A DNA stretch of 64,000 nt from Fodinibacter sp963800505 (GCA_963800505.1 CAWDBL010000019.1:1-64000), one strand, 5' to 3'. Shown: positions 41,679 to 50,805, counted from the stretch's first letter. Notes: generated by a model not told the origin, from the sequence alone. Program-made: numbers and translations.

Positions 41679-42659
41679 ATGAAGGCCATCACCCTCCCCT
41701 CCTTCGGCGGCCCCGACGCGCTCGTGCTCGCCGACGTCGACGTCCCCACCCCGCGTGCCGGCGAGGTGCTCGTGCGCGTCGCCGCCGCGGGCGTCAACCG
41801 CGCCGACACCCTCCAGCGACAGGGCCACTACCCGCCGCCGCCCGGTGAGTCGGAGGTGCCCGGGCTCGAGGTGAGCGGGGTCGTGGAGGCGCTCGGCGAG
41901 GGTGTCGACGAGTGGGCGGTCGGCGACGAGGTGTGCGCCCTGCTCGCCGGGGGCGGTTATGCCGAGTACGTGCGGGTGCCGGCCGGGCAGCTGCTGCCGG
42001 TGCCAGAAGGGGTGTCGCTGGTGGATGCTGCGGCCCTGCCCGAGGTCGTCTGCACGGTGTGGTCGAACGTCTTCCTCATCGCCAACCTCCAGCCCGGCGA
42101 GACGCTGCTCGTGCACGGCGGCTCGTCCGGCATCGGCACGATGGCGATCCAGCTCGCCCGCCAGGTCGGGGCGAGTGTCATCGTCACAGCCGGGTCGGCG
42201 GGCAAGCTCGAGGCCTGTCGAGAGCTGGGTGCCGAGGTGCTCATCAACTACCGCGACGAGGACTTCGTCGAGCGCGTCGCCCAAGCCACCGACGGGGAGG
42301 GCGCCGACGTCATCCTCGACATCGTCGGCGCAAAGTACCTGTCCCGCAACGTGTCTGCCCTGGCCACGAGCGGACGGCTGGTCATCATCGGGATGCAGGG
42401 TGGCACCCGCGGCGAGCTCGACATCGCAGCGCTGCTGGGCAAGCGCGCGGCGGTCATCGCCACGTCGCTGCGGGCGCGACCGGCGGCTGAGAAGGCCACC
42501 ATCGTGGCGGCGGTGCGCGAGCACGTGTGGCCCCTCATCGCGGCCGGCCGGGTGCAGCCGATCGTGCAGTCACGGCATCCGCTGGCCGATGTCGCGGCAG
42601 CCCACCGCGAGATGGAGGCCAGCGAGCACGTCGGGAAGATCCTGCTCACCACCGGCTGA
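41679..42659 (+). CDS. NAD(P)H:quinone oxidoreductase, zinc-free MDR (PIG3-like)
   Basis: 326 residues from MKAITLPSFGGPDAL. Medium-chain reductase fold: GVNRADTLQRQGHYPPPPGE is characteristic of PIG3/QOR proteins; nucleotide-binding loop LVHGGSSGIGTMAIQLAR; no zinc-binding Cys cluster. Reduces quinones or enals with NADPH. The 411 bp after it carry only the minisatellite described separately. Confidence 0.88.
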   Translation: MKAITLPSFGGPDALVLADVDVPTPRAGEVLVRVAAAGVNRADTLQRQGHYPPPPGESEVPGLEVSGVVEALGEGVDEWAVGDEVCALLAGGGYAEYVRVPAGQLLPVPEGVSLVDAAALPEVVCTVWSNVFLIANLQPGETLLVHGGSSGIGTMAIQLARQVGASVIVTAGSAGKLEACRELGAEVLINYRDEDFVERVAQATDGEGADVILDIVGAKYLSRNVSALATSGRLVIIGMQGGTRGELDIAALLGKRAAVIATSLRARPAAEKATIVAAVREHVWPLIAAGRVQPIVQSRHPLADVAAAHREMEASEHVGKILLTTG

Positions 42660-42716
42660 GCCGTGGTCGGGTTGACCGGGCGCGGGCCTGACGGCCGCAG
42701 GAGTACCTCGTCCCAA

Positions 42717-42957
42717 GACGTCCGGATGCTTCACCACGCAAGCCACGTCGGCACCAACCCCCTGGATGCCTCACCAGGCAAGCCAGTCGGCACCAACCCC
42801 CTGGATGCCTCACCAGGCAAGCCAGTCGGCACCAACCCCCTGGATGCCTCACCAGGCAAGCCAGTCGGCACCAACCCCCTGGATGCTTCAGCAGGCGAGC
42901 CGACCCGGACGCCACGCGGGGTCCAGATTGGCTCATCAGGTGAAGCATCCGGACGTC
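42717..42957. repeat. 39-bp minisatellite bounded by 19-bp inverted repeats
   Basis: Four 39-bp units (42747-42785, 42786-42824, 42825-42863, 42864-42902) with unit start GTCGGCACCAACCCCCTGGA; the first three are almost identical, the last diverged. Each unit holds a small hairpin (TGCCT-cacc-AGGCA inside CTGG...CCAG). The array is enclosed by perfect 19-bp arms 42717-42735 and 42939-42957 (GACGTCCGGATGCTTCACC). Open frames across it are a by-product of the 39-bp period. Nothing else is seen in 42660-43070. Confidence 0.95.
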
Positions 42958-43070
42958 TCCCGACGACAGCTCCTGCGAGACCAGCCGCCGGCCCGCGCCA
43001 AGGCGCGTTGGCGCCGGCAGCCGGCATCCGCCTCTGACGCCGCCGGCGCCCGGTGCGGTAGACATCGGGG

Positions 43071-43433
43071 ATGACAGTGATCGCGACGGTCCTCACCGCC
43101 CTCGTGGCGCTCATCCACGTCTACATCGTGGTGCTCGAGATGTTCCTCTGGGACACCCCGCGCGGCCGGGCCGCCTTCGGCACGAGCCGCGAGCTGGCAG
43201 CCCAGACCAAGGTGCTCGCCGCGAACCAGGGCCTCTACAACGGCTTCCTCGTGGCCGGCCTCGTGCTCGCTCTCGTCGGCCCAGAGGCGTACCGCTACGC
43301 CTTCGCACTCTTCACGTTGTCGTGCGTGGTCGTGGCCGGCATCTACGGCGCGGTCACCGCGAGCCGCCGCATCCTGTGGGTGCAGGCCCTGCCGGCCGCC
43401 CTCGCGCTCGGCGCTCAGGTGCTCGCCCACTGA
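43071..43433 (+). CDS. DUF1304 family membrane protein
   Basis: 120 residues, four hydrophobic segments. VALIHVYIVVLEMFLWDTPRG and the KVLAANQGLYNGFLVAGL block are diagnostic for DUF1304. Function unknown. Follows the minisatellite on the same strand as the quinone oxidoreductase. Confidence 0.88.
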   Translation: MTVIATVLTALVALIHVYIVVLEMFLWDTPRGRAAFGTSRELAAQTKVLAANQGLYNGFLVAGLVLALVGPEAYRYAFALFTLSCVVVAGIYGAVTASRRILWVQALPAALALGAQVLAH

Positions 43434-43488
43434 GCGGATGCCGGTGACGCACCCTCCGGCGTGGGGGCCCGCCTGAGCGCGGCCCGGC

Positions 43489-43623
43489 TCACCGCAGCAG
43501 CAGGTTGAGCCCCACCGTCAGCAGCACCGACAGCACGACGGAGACGAGGAGCATGACGAGGCAGCCTGCGGCGCCTCCGACCGGACGAACTCGACGTGGA
43601 CTCACCGGCGCCTTCTGCCCCAT
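43489..43623 (-). CDS. 44-residue single-pass membrane protein
   Basis: Reads MGQKAPVSPRR, then a basic/glycine stretch (VRPVGGAAG) and one long hydrophobic helix (CLVMLLVSVVLSVLLTVG) ending NLLLR. A basic N-terminus plus one helix is a typical small actinobacterial membrane peptide, and similar GCLVM-type peptides are, as I recall, widespread in the phylum. Ribosome binding site is weak. It diverges from the PadR gene, sharing its operator region. Confidence 0.55.
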   Translation of the reverse strand: MGQKAPVSPRRVRPVGGAAGCLVMLLVSVVLSVLLTVGLNLLLR

Positions 43624-43639
43624 CCGTGCGGCACCATGC

Positions 43640-43668
43640 TTGACCGACCTCTACATACTCGGTATACA
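43640..43668 (+). promoter_or_regulatory. Promoter of the padR-ABC operon
   Basis: TTGACC (43640-43645), 17-bp spacer, TATACA (43663-43668): a near-consensus sigma-70 type promoter. Its spacer end and -10 box are covered by PadR operator 1. Confidence 0.8.
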
Positions 43669-43703
43669 TCTCCTACGACCCACGACATACCGAGTATGTC
43701 GTG
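43652..43703. promoter_or_regulatory. Two PadR operator palindromes
   Basis: Operator 1 (43652-43669, TACATACTCGGTATACAT) overlaps the -10 box. Operator 2 (43681-43703) has perfect 10-bp arms CACGACATAC / GTATGTCGTG around CGA. Both share the core ATAC-CGA/TCG-GTAT, and ATAC...GTAT is the known PadR pattern. The two centres are ~31 bp apart, about three helical turns. Confidence 0.85.
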
Positions 43704-43722
43704 CTGGGAAAATGGAGGCATG

Positions 43723-44436
43723 ATGTCGGTTCGGTCCGGGCTGCTGGCCCTGCTCGCCGAGGGCGACAAGTACGGCGCCCAGCTGCGCAGCGAGTTCGAG
43801 GCCCGCACCGGCGGCACCTGGCCGCTCAACGTCGGGCAGGTCTACACGACCCTCGACCGGCTCGGCCGCGACGGGCTCGTCGAGTCGGCCGGGCAGGCGG
43901 ATGCCGAGGGGCGCATCGCCTACCGGCTCACCCCGGCAGGGCACGCCGAGCTCGGCACCTGGTGGAGCACCCCCGTCGACCGCTCCAACACCCCGCGCGA
44001 CGAGCTGACCATCAAGCTCGCCCTGGCGGTGACCGCGCCCGACGTCGACGTGCAGCGGGTCGTGCAGACCCAGCGCACCGCCACCCTGCGCCACCTCCAC
44101 GACCTGACCCGGCTCAAGCGCGAGTCGATGCCCCCTCCGCCGGGCGCCGCGCAGGCCCGGGTCCAGGCGGATGCCGTCACCCGCCTCGGGCCGCTCGCCG
44201 AGCCGCGCCCCACCGGCGACAACGGCCTGGCCTGGCTCCTCGTCCTCGAGAACCTCATCTTCGCCGCCGAGGCCGAGGTCCGCTGGCTCGACCACGTCGA
44301 GACGATGCTGGCCCGCCGACCCACGCAGACGGCATCCCGCCAGACCGGCGCCACCAGCAGCAGCACGGCCACGACCACCGCGACCCGGCACGAGCCGGCC
44401 GTCGTCAACACCCGCCCCGGGGGGAACCACGCATGA
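43723..44436 (+). CDS. PadR family transcriptional regulator
   Basis: 237 residues; ATG 43723 chosen over ATG 43720 because GGAGG ends at 43718. PadR winged helix ~1-85: SGLLALLAEGDKYGAQLRSEFEARTGG and VYTTLDRLGRDGLVES with AYRLTPAGHAEL in the wing. The long C-terminal part (~90-195, PadR-C/Vir domain) is helical, ending in a Thr/Ser tail. Represses its own operon with the ABC genes through the operators at 43652-43703. Confidence 0.92.
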   Translation: MSVRSGLLALLAEGDKYGAQLRSEFEARTGGTWPLNVGQVYTTLDRLGRDGLVESAGQADAEGRIAYRLTPAGHAELGTWWSTPVDRSNTPRDELTIKLALAVTAPDVDVQRVVQTQRTATLRHLHDLTRLKRESMPPPPGAAQARVQADAVTRLGPLAEPRPTGDNGLAWLLVLENLIFAAEAEVRWLDHVETMLARRPTQTASRQTGATSSSTATTTATRHEPAVVNTRPGGNHA

Positions 44437-45167
44437 GCACCGCACCGCACGTCGTCATCACCGACGTCACCCGAGTCCACGGCAGCGGCGAGACCGCCGT
44501 CACCGCGCTGGCCGGCGTCAGCCTCGAGATCCACCCGGGCGAGCTCGTCGCCGTCATGGGCCCGAGCGGGTCGGGCAAGTCGACCCTGCTCAACGTCGCC
44601 GGCGGGCTGGACCGCCCGACGTCCGGCACGGTCAGCATCGGTGGCGCCGCCTTGACCGACCTCGGCCCGCGCGACCTCGCCAAGCTGCGCCGCCGCCGGA
44701 TGGGCTTCGTCTTCCAGGACTACAACCTGATCCCCAGCCTCACCGCGGCCGAGAACGTCGCACTGCCCCTCGAGCTCGACGGCGTGCGGGCGCGCCAGGC
44801 CCGCCGGCAGGCCCGGCAGACCCTGAGCCTGATGGACCTGATGGACCTCTCCGACCGCTACCCCGACCAGATGTCGGGCGGGCAGCAGCAGCGGGTCGCC
44901 ATCGCCCGTGCGCTGGTCGGCAGCCGCCGGTTCGTGCTCGCCGACGAGCCGACCGGCGCGCTCGACAGCCACACCGGCGAGGAGGTGCTGCGGGTGCTGC
45001 GCGACCGCTGCGACGAGGGCGTCGCCGGGCTGCTCGTCACCCACGAGGCGCGGCACGCGGCCTGGGCCGACCGGGTCGTCTTCCTGCGCGACGGCGTCGT
45101 CGTCGACACCACCGGCCACCGCGAGAGCCCGGAGGACCTCCTCGCCGCCAACGAGGCCGCACGATGA
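44433..45167 (+). CDS. ABC transporter ATP-binding protein (MacB/LolD type)
   Basis: 244 residues, ATG overlapping the padR stop (ATGA). Walker A VMGPSGSGKST, Q-loop VFQDYNLIPSLTAAENV, signature MSGGQQQRVAIARAL, Walker B FVLADEPTGALDS, H-loop LVTHEARHA. This subfamily couples to FtsX/MacB permeases, and the next gene is one. Likely exports antimicrobial peptides or similar envelope-active compounds. Confidence 0.93.
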   Translation: MSTAPHVVITDVTRVHGSGETAVTALAGVSLEIHPGELVAVMGPSGSGKSTLLNVAGGLDRPTSGTVSIGGAALTDLGPRDLAKLRRRRMGFVFQDYNLIPSLTAAENVALPLELDGVRARQARRQARQTLSLMDLMDLSDRYPDQMSGGQQQRVAIARALVGSRRFVLADEPTGALDSHTGEEVLRVLRDRCDEGVAGLLVTHEARHAAWADRVVFLRDGVVVDTTGHRESPEDLLAANEAAR

Positions 45168-48101
45168 CCACGCTGGTCCGCCCCGACGCCCCGGTGGGCG
45201 ACGCGGGCGGGGCTCCGCAGCGGTCCCACGAGCCGAGCCGGTTCGCCACCTGGCGCTCGAGCTGGGCGGTCGCGCTGCGGATGGCTCGCCGCGACGTGCG
45301 CCGCCACAAGGGCCGCAGCGCGCTCATCGTGGTCATGGTGGCCGTGCCGACCCTGCTGCTCAGCCTCGTGGTCACCCTGTCGATGACCCAAGAGCTCGAC
45401 AGCGTCGAGAGCATCCCCTTCGTGCTGGGCTCGGGGCAGGCGATCATCGAGGGCGTCGACGCGGCGAAGGTGTTCCAGGGCGCGGACCCGCAGCGCGGGT
45501 CGAGCGGCTCGTCGGGGCAGGGCCACCACGATCCCCGGCTACGACCTCCAGGCGAACGGATTCGACAACTCCGACGCCATCAGCGCGCTGGTCGGTGCTC
45601 CCGTCACCCCGCTCAGCGGCTTCAGCGGGCGCACCACCGTCGGCGAGCGAAGGGTCAGCGTCGAGGGGCTCGCCGTCCCGGACACCCGGGGCCTCGCACC
45701 GCGCCTCCGGCTGCTCTCGGGGCGCTGGCCCCAGGGCGGCTCCGAGGCGCTCGTCACCGAGTACGGCAGGTTCCGGGGGCTTCCCGACGACGGCCGGCTC
45801 GTCGTCACGGTCGACGGCACCGACCACGCCTACGAGGTCGTCGGCGTCGCGGCCGGCGCCAGCCCCTTCGGCGCCGAGGCGGTCGTCGTGCCGACCCCGC
45901 CCGCGGGCTCGGCCCAGACCGGCACCACGAGCTGGTTCGTGCCCGGTGGCGACCCGGTGACCTGGGCCGACGTGCGGCGCCTCAACGACTACGGCCTGCG
46001 GGTCACCTCTCGGGCCGTGCTGCTCGACCCCCCGTCGATCAGCGAGCTTCCCGCCGAGATCCGGGACGAGACCTCGGCCGGCGCGGACCAGCTCAACATC
46101 ATCGTCGGCCTCGGCGCCGCGATGCTGCTCATCATCACGGCCCTGCTCGTCGGGCCCGCCTTCGCGGTGAGCGCGACTCGCCAACGGCGCACGCTCGCCC
46201 TCGCGGCCAGCAACGGCGCCAGCACCGCGGTGCTGCGGCGCACCGTGCTGGCGCAGGCGCTCGTGCTCGGTGGCGCCTCGGCACTGGTCGGCACCGTGCT
46301 CGGCGTCCTCGCCACCCCGGTGGTGCTGAACCTCGCCCGGGGCGACGGCGACTTCAGCCCGACTCCCCCGCTCGACGTGCGCTGGGGGCTGCTGGCCGGC
46401 ATCGCGCTGTGCGCGTTGGGGAGCACCCTGGTCGCCGCCCTCGCCCCCGCACGGCGCCTCGGCCGGCTCGACATCGTCGGCGTCATGCGGGGGCAGAGCA
46501 TCTCGCCGCGGCCCAGCCTGCTCGTGCTGGTGGCGGGTGTGCTGCTCACCCTGATCGGCGCCGTCGCGGTGCTCGGCTCGACCGGCGTGGCCGGCATCCC
46601 GAACGTCACCAGCCTGCTGGGGCTGCAGGACAGCGGGGAGTACGGCGTGACGATCGGCGCCGTCGTGCTGATCCTCGGCGCGCTGTTCCTGGTGCCCGTC
46701 ATCCTGGCCGGTGTCGGCCGGCTCGGCGGCCACCTCCCGACGACCCTGCGGATGGCGGCCCGCGACCTCGCCCGGCACCGCTCGCGCAGCGCCCCGTCGG
46801 TCGCGGCCGTGCTCGCCGCCGTCGCCGGCCTGACCTTCGGGCTCACCGGGCTCGCCAGCGACACCGAGCAGGCCCGGCAGGAGTACCAGCCGCACACCCT
46901 GCCCGGCGAGGCCGTCATCGACCTCTGGGCACCGGAGCCGCCGCCGCTCGACGCCCTTCGCGCAGCAGCCCCGGGCGTCCTCATCACCCCGAACGCCGTC
47001 TTCGACACCAAGGACCCGTTCGCCACCGGCGACGGCACGACCCCGACCGAGCCCTACCGGGTCGGCTTCCTCAACGTCGTGCCGCCCGGCTGCACCGCGG
47101 CCCGCACCGTGCGCGACCCCGAGTGGGAGGCCGAGCAGGAGGCCGCCTTCCGAGCCGCCGAGGCCGCCGGCACCGTCGACTCGCTGCCGCCCACGGTGGC
47201 TCCGTGCTCCGTCGGCGGGACGACGTTCGAGGGCAGTGGCCAGGTGCTGCTCCTGCCGGTCGACGAGCTGGTCCGCCGCCTCGGCCTCGACGCCACCCAG
47301 GCCGATGCCGTGCGCGCCGGTGCCGTCGTCGCCCGCGACCTGCCGGCGAACGCCACCCGCGGCTCCACGGTGACGCTCGCCCGGGGAACCTCCCTCGTCG
47401 ACCCGGCGGCCACCGGGCCGACCGATCCGCAGGTGCAGGTCGAGCAGCAGGTGGAGCTCCCGGTGCTCGAGCTGCCGCGTGGCCCCGAGACCGAGGGGAA
47501 GATGCTCAACGCCAGCCTCCTGCTCTCCGCCGACACCGCGACCACGAAGGGATGGCCCACCCGAGCCGCGAGCCTCACGCTGCGCGACCCGTCCGGCACC
47601 GCGATCACCCCGGCAGCCGCAGAGAAGCTGCAGCAGGCCGCCGGTGACGAGCTGCAGGTCAACGTCGAGCGCGGCTTCTCGCGCGACGACGCGGTGGTCG
47701 TCGCAGTGCTCCTCGGCATCTTCGCGCTGCTCATCCTGGTCATCACGCTGACCTCCACGGCACTGACGCTGGCCGAGCAGCAGAGCGACCAGGCCACCCT
47801 CGCGGCGCTGGGCGCCACCCGGGGCACGAGGCGGTTGATGGCGGCCGCGGCCGCGTTCCTGCTGGCGGCCGTCGGGTGCGTGCTGGGCGTCGCGGTCGGG
47901 CTGGTGCCCGGCATCGCGATCGCCCGCCCGCTGACCAGCAACGGCTGGACCAGCAACGGCCTCCCCGCCGACGCGCACACCATCCTGGTCATCCCGTGGG
48001 CCTCGCTGCTGGTCGTCGGGGTGCTCGTCCCACTGGTCGCGGGCGCGATCGCGTGGGCCGGCATCCGCAAGGCACCGCAGGTCACCCGCCGCACCACCTG
48101 A
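45164..48101 (+). pseudogene. FtsX-like ABC permease, interrupted by a frameshift
   Basis: ATG 45164 overlaps the ATPase stop. The first ~115 residues (MTTLVRPDAP ... RMARRDVRRHKGRSALIVVM ... FQGADPQRGSSGSSGQ) run in one frame; from ~45525 the protein continues in the +1 frame as TTIPGYDLQANGFDNSDA through WFVPGGDP, FtsX helices (LALAASNGASTAVLRRTV), and a second FtsX block (TLAALGATRGTRRLM) up to 48101. Removing one G in CAGGGCCA (~45519-45526) joins them into ~978 residues with two FtsX domains. Mutation or sequencing error. Confidence 0.85.
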
Positions 48102-48104
48102 CGC

Positions 48105-48159
48105 CACTGATTGCGGATCCGCCACCCGACGCGGAGGAGGGAGATCCGCAACACGTCGG
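48105..48159. repeat. Type-A intergenic palindrome
   Basis: CACTGATTGCGGATCCGCC paired with GGGAGATCCGCAACACGTCGG-like right arm; several mismatches. First of three palindromes in the 421-bp gap after the permease gene. Confidence 0.75.
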
Positions 48160-48209
48160 CACGAGAGTGGGCGCGACGGACAGGCGGGGCTGGGGCCGGC
48201 ACGGCATCC

Positions 48210-48283
48210 GGACTCCGTGCGGTTTGCACACGGTTCTCGCAGCGAGGGGGGTGCGAGAACCGTGTGTAAGTCGCACGAGGTCG
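48210..48283. repeat. Type-C intergenic palindrome, diverged copy
   Basis: CCGTGCGGTTTGCACACGGT and ACCGTGTGTAAGTCGCACG arms, with a few mismatches to the perfect copy at 25098-25171. Lies between two type-A elements. Confidence 0.85.
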
Positions 48284-48315
48284 GATGGCGTGCGGGGCGG
48301 TGGGCCGTCACTTGA

Positions 48316-48370
48316 CCCGACTTCTTGCGATCTCCACCCGGCACGGGGTGGGAGATCCGCAATCAGTCGG
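48316..48370. repeat. Type-A palindrome, hybrid left end
   Basis: Left arm CCCGACTTCTTGCGATCTCC, right arm GGGAGATCCGCAATCAGTCGG-like. The left end combines the CGACTTC start of type C with the TGCGATC core of type A, linking the two families. The remaining bases to 48522 hold no gene. Confidence 0.75.
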
Positions 48371-48522
48371 TGCCGCTCGCGGCGGATGGCGACGCCGGCT
48401 GGGTGGGGGTGTCCGCCCGGGCCGGTAGAATCGGAGCTGCACAGGGTCCTTGGTGCGTCGTTGGAGGCGGGTTCGGCGCACGCTCGCTCCGCCCTACCCG
48501 GGCGCAGACCTGGAAGCCCTCG

Positions 48523-49785
48523 ATGTCACCCCTTGCCTCCTACCGCCGGCTGTTCACCCTCGCCGGCCCGCTCTACGTCGCCGTCGCGTTCGTCGGCCGG
48601 CTGCCGCTGGCGATGGCCCAGATGGGCACCCTCCTGCTCGTCGCCGGCACGACCGGCTCGTACGGCACCGGGGGTGCCGCCGCCGGCGCCCTTGCCGTCG
48701 CGAATGCCGTGGGAGCCCCCATCGCCGGCAGCCTCGCCGACCGCGTGGGCCAGCGACCCGTGGTGCTGGTGCAGTCGGTGCTCGGCGGCCTCGGGCTGCT
48801 GGCGCTGGTCGCGATGGCCCACGCCCAGGTCGACCCGGCCCTCGTCGTGGCGACCGCCGCCCTGGCCGGTGCCGCGATGCCGCAGATCGGGCCGCTCGCC
48901 CGGGTGCGCTGGCGCCCGATCACCCGCCGCGAGAAGCACCACCAGCCGCACCTGATGGAGGCCGCCTTCTCCTACGAGGGCGCGGCCGACGAGGCCTCGT
49001 TCGTGCTCGGCCCGGCGCTGCTCGGCCTCATCGTCGTCGCGGCCAGCCCCGAGCTGGCACTGGTCGTCGCGGCCGGCATCCTGCTCGTCTTCGGCTGCGC
49101 GTTCGCGCTGCACCCCACCGCCCGGCTGGCCCACACGCACCGGGCCGCGGTGGTCACCGGAGCGCGGCTGGTCACCGTGACGTTCGTCGTGCTGCTCGTG
49201 GCCCAGCTGCTGATCGGGGTGGTCTTCGGCTCGATCCAGACCGGCACCACCGTGCTCGCCACGAACGCCGGGCAGGCCGGCATCGCGGGCCTCGTGCACG
49301 CGATGCTCGGGGTCGGCTCGGTCATCGCGGGGCTCGCGGTGGCTGCACTGCCGGCCCGGTTCGGTTATGCCGCACGGGTTCTGGTGGCAGCTCTCGGTCT
49401 GGCGCTGCTCTCGCTGCCTCTCCTCCTGACCGACACCATCCCCCGGCTCTTCGTGGTCGTCACGGTGCTGGGGTTCGTGGTCGCTCCCTACATGATCAGC
49501 GTGTTCATGCTCGGCGAGCGCGCCGCCCCGGCATCGCGGGTCGGCGCCGCGATGACTCTGCTCGCGGGCGCGACCGGCATCGGGTATGCCGTGGGGTCGG
49601 CCGCCGCCGGCCGGCTCGCCGACGTGCACGGCCACACCGGCGCCTTCGCGGTCACGGTGACGGCGGCGGTGTCCGCCGCGGTGCTGGCCGCGGTGTCCCA
49701 ACCGCTGCTCCGCGGCATCGGCAGACCCGACCGCATCCCGCCGGCCGATGCCGAGTCGGAAGGCGCCGCCTCCACCACCGCGTGA
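48523..49785 (+). CDS. MFS transporter
   Basis: 420 residues starting MSPLASYRRLFTLAG; eleven to twelve membrane segments. Motif A-like GSLADRVGQRP after TM2. HHQPHLMEAAFSYEGAADEASFVLGPALLG in the middle loop (conserved DE/FVLGP) is typical of a SetA/sugar-efflux-like actinobacterial MFS group. Substrate unknown. Stands after a cluster of three palindromes. Confidence 0.78.
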   Translation: MSPLASYRRLFTLAGPLYVAVAFVGRLPLAMAQMGTLLLVAGTTGSYGTGGAAAGALAVANAVGAPIAGSLADRVGQRPVVLVQSVLGGLGLLALVAMAHAQVDPALVVATAALAGAAMPQIGPLARVRWRPITRREKHHQPHLMEAAFSYEGAADEASFVLGPALLGLIVVAASPELALVVAAGILLVFGCAFALHPTARLAHTHRAAVVTGARLVTVTFVVLLVAQLLIGVVFGSIQTGTTVLATNAGQAGIAGLVHAMLGVGSVIAGLAVAALPARFGYAARVLVAALGLALLSLPLLLTDTIPRLFVVVTVLGFVVAPYMISVFMLGERAAPASRVGAAMTLLAGATGIGYAVGSAAAGRLADVHGHTGAFAVTVTAAVSAAVLAAVSQPLLRGIGRPDRIPPADAESEGAASTTA

Positions 49786-49894
49786 GCGCCCGCGTTGCCC
49801 GCACCTTCGACAAAGGTGCGGCGTGGTGCATCCGAGTGGGCGGTGCAGCAGGAAGAAGAGGTGTCACCCGACCTCCACCCCGAAGGACACGAGC

Positions 49895-50731
49895 ATGCGC
49901 ACTCTCCTCGCAGGGGCCGCGGCCCTGGCCGTCACCGCCCTGCCGATCGCGGCGTTCGCGACCCCCGCCGCGGCGGCCGACGACGCCACCGTCGTCGTCG
50001 TCCACGGCGTCCCCGACCTCACCGTCGACGTCTACGTCAGCGCCGACGCCACCTACACCACGGAGGACGAGCTGCTGACCGACTTCACACCCGGCACCGT
50101 CACCGACCCGGTGAAGGTCGCCGGCGGCACCTACAACCTGGCCGTCTTCCCCGCCAACGCCGACCCGTCCGGCGACCCCGCCATCGAGGCGAATGACGTG
50201 GCCGTGCCCGCCGGCGCGAACATCAGCGTCGTGGCCCACCTCGACGCCGACGGCAATCCCGTCCTGACGCCCTACGTCAACGACGTGTCCAAGGTGGACG
50301 CCGGCCAGGGCCGCCTCATCGTGCGGCACGACGCGGCCGCCCCGCCCGTGGACGTGCTCGCCGGTGGCACGGCCGTGTTCACGGACCTCGCCAACCCCGA
50401 CGAGGCCAAGGCCGACCTGCCGGCCGGCACCGTTTCCGCCTCGGTCGCTCTCGCCGGCACCACCGACCCGGTGATCGGCCCGGCCGACGTGCCGGTCGTC
50501 GAGGGCCAGGCCACCATCGTCTACGCCTGGGGCTCCGCCGCGGACGAGAACCTCGCCGTCGCCGTGCAGACCATCTCCGGGCTGCACAGCTCGCCGTCCG
50601 GCGTGCCCTCCGGCACCGCCGACACCCCGGCCGACACCACCCCCGTGCTGCTCGGCGGCCTCGCCCTGCTCGGTGTGCTCGTCGCTGGTGGGGCCGCTGC
50701 CCAGGCCCGCCGGGTGCGCGTGAACGACTGA
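49895..50731 (+). CDS. Secreted DUF4397 protein with C-terminal anchor
   Basis: 278 residues from MRTLLAGAAALAVTALPIAAFATPAAA, a classic Sec signal peptide. One or two DUF4397 beta domains follow (VVVHGVPDLTVDVYV, YNLAVFPANADPSG, LIVRHDAAAPPVDVLAGG). The C-terminus is a membrane helix (VLLGGLALLGVLVAGGAAA) and QARRVRVND, a sorting-signal layout without LPXTG. A class F sortase gene follows, suggesting surface display. Confidence 0.82.
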   Translation: MRTLLAGAAALAVTALPIAAFATPAAAADDATVVVVHGVPDLTVDVYVSADATYTTEDELLTDFTPGTVTDPVKVAGGTYNLAVFPANADPSGDPAIEANDVAVPAGANISVVAHLDADGNPVLTPYVNDVSKVDAGQGRLIVRHDAAAPPVDVLAGGTAVFTDLANPDEAKADLPAGTVSASVALAGTTDPVIGPADVPVVEGQATIVYAWGSAADENLAVAVQTISGLHSSPSGVPSGTADTPADTTPVLLGGLALLGVLVAGGAAAQARRVRVND

Positions 50732-50768
50732 CGGTCCGGGTCCGTCCCAGCCCGCACCGCTCCGGTCG

Positions 50769-50805
50769 GATGCCGGGGGTCCGCTACCAGCGGGCCCCCG
50801 GCATC
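50769..50805 (+). terminator. Hairpin between DUF4397 and sortase genes
   Basis: Perfect 11-bp stem GATGCCGGGGG / CCCCCGGCATC with an inner CCGCT/AGCGG pairing. It lies 38 bp after the DUF4397 stop and 52 bp before the sortase start, so it may attenuate rather than end transcription. Confidence 0.65.

Noticed and set aside
42747..42902. Short CRISPR-like array
   Set aside because: Units are contiguous and identical over their whole 39 bp with no unique spacers, and there are no cas genes.
42663..43037. Repeat protein with VGTNPLDASPGKP units
   Set aside because: The 39-bp period makes several frames open on both strands (repeats appear equally well on the minus strand), there is no ribosome binding site, and the flanks are not protein-like.
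43505..43723. 72-codon plus-strand frame running into the padR promoter
   Set aside because: It crosses both PadR operators and the promoter, and the opposite strand holds a better small membrane protein.
44171..47647. 1158-codon plus-strand frame covering padR, ABC and permease
   Set aside because: It is the permease frame extended upstream through the shadow of padR and the ATPase, and downstream of ~45525 it is a shadow after the frameshift.
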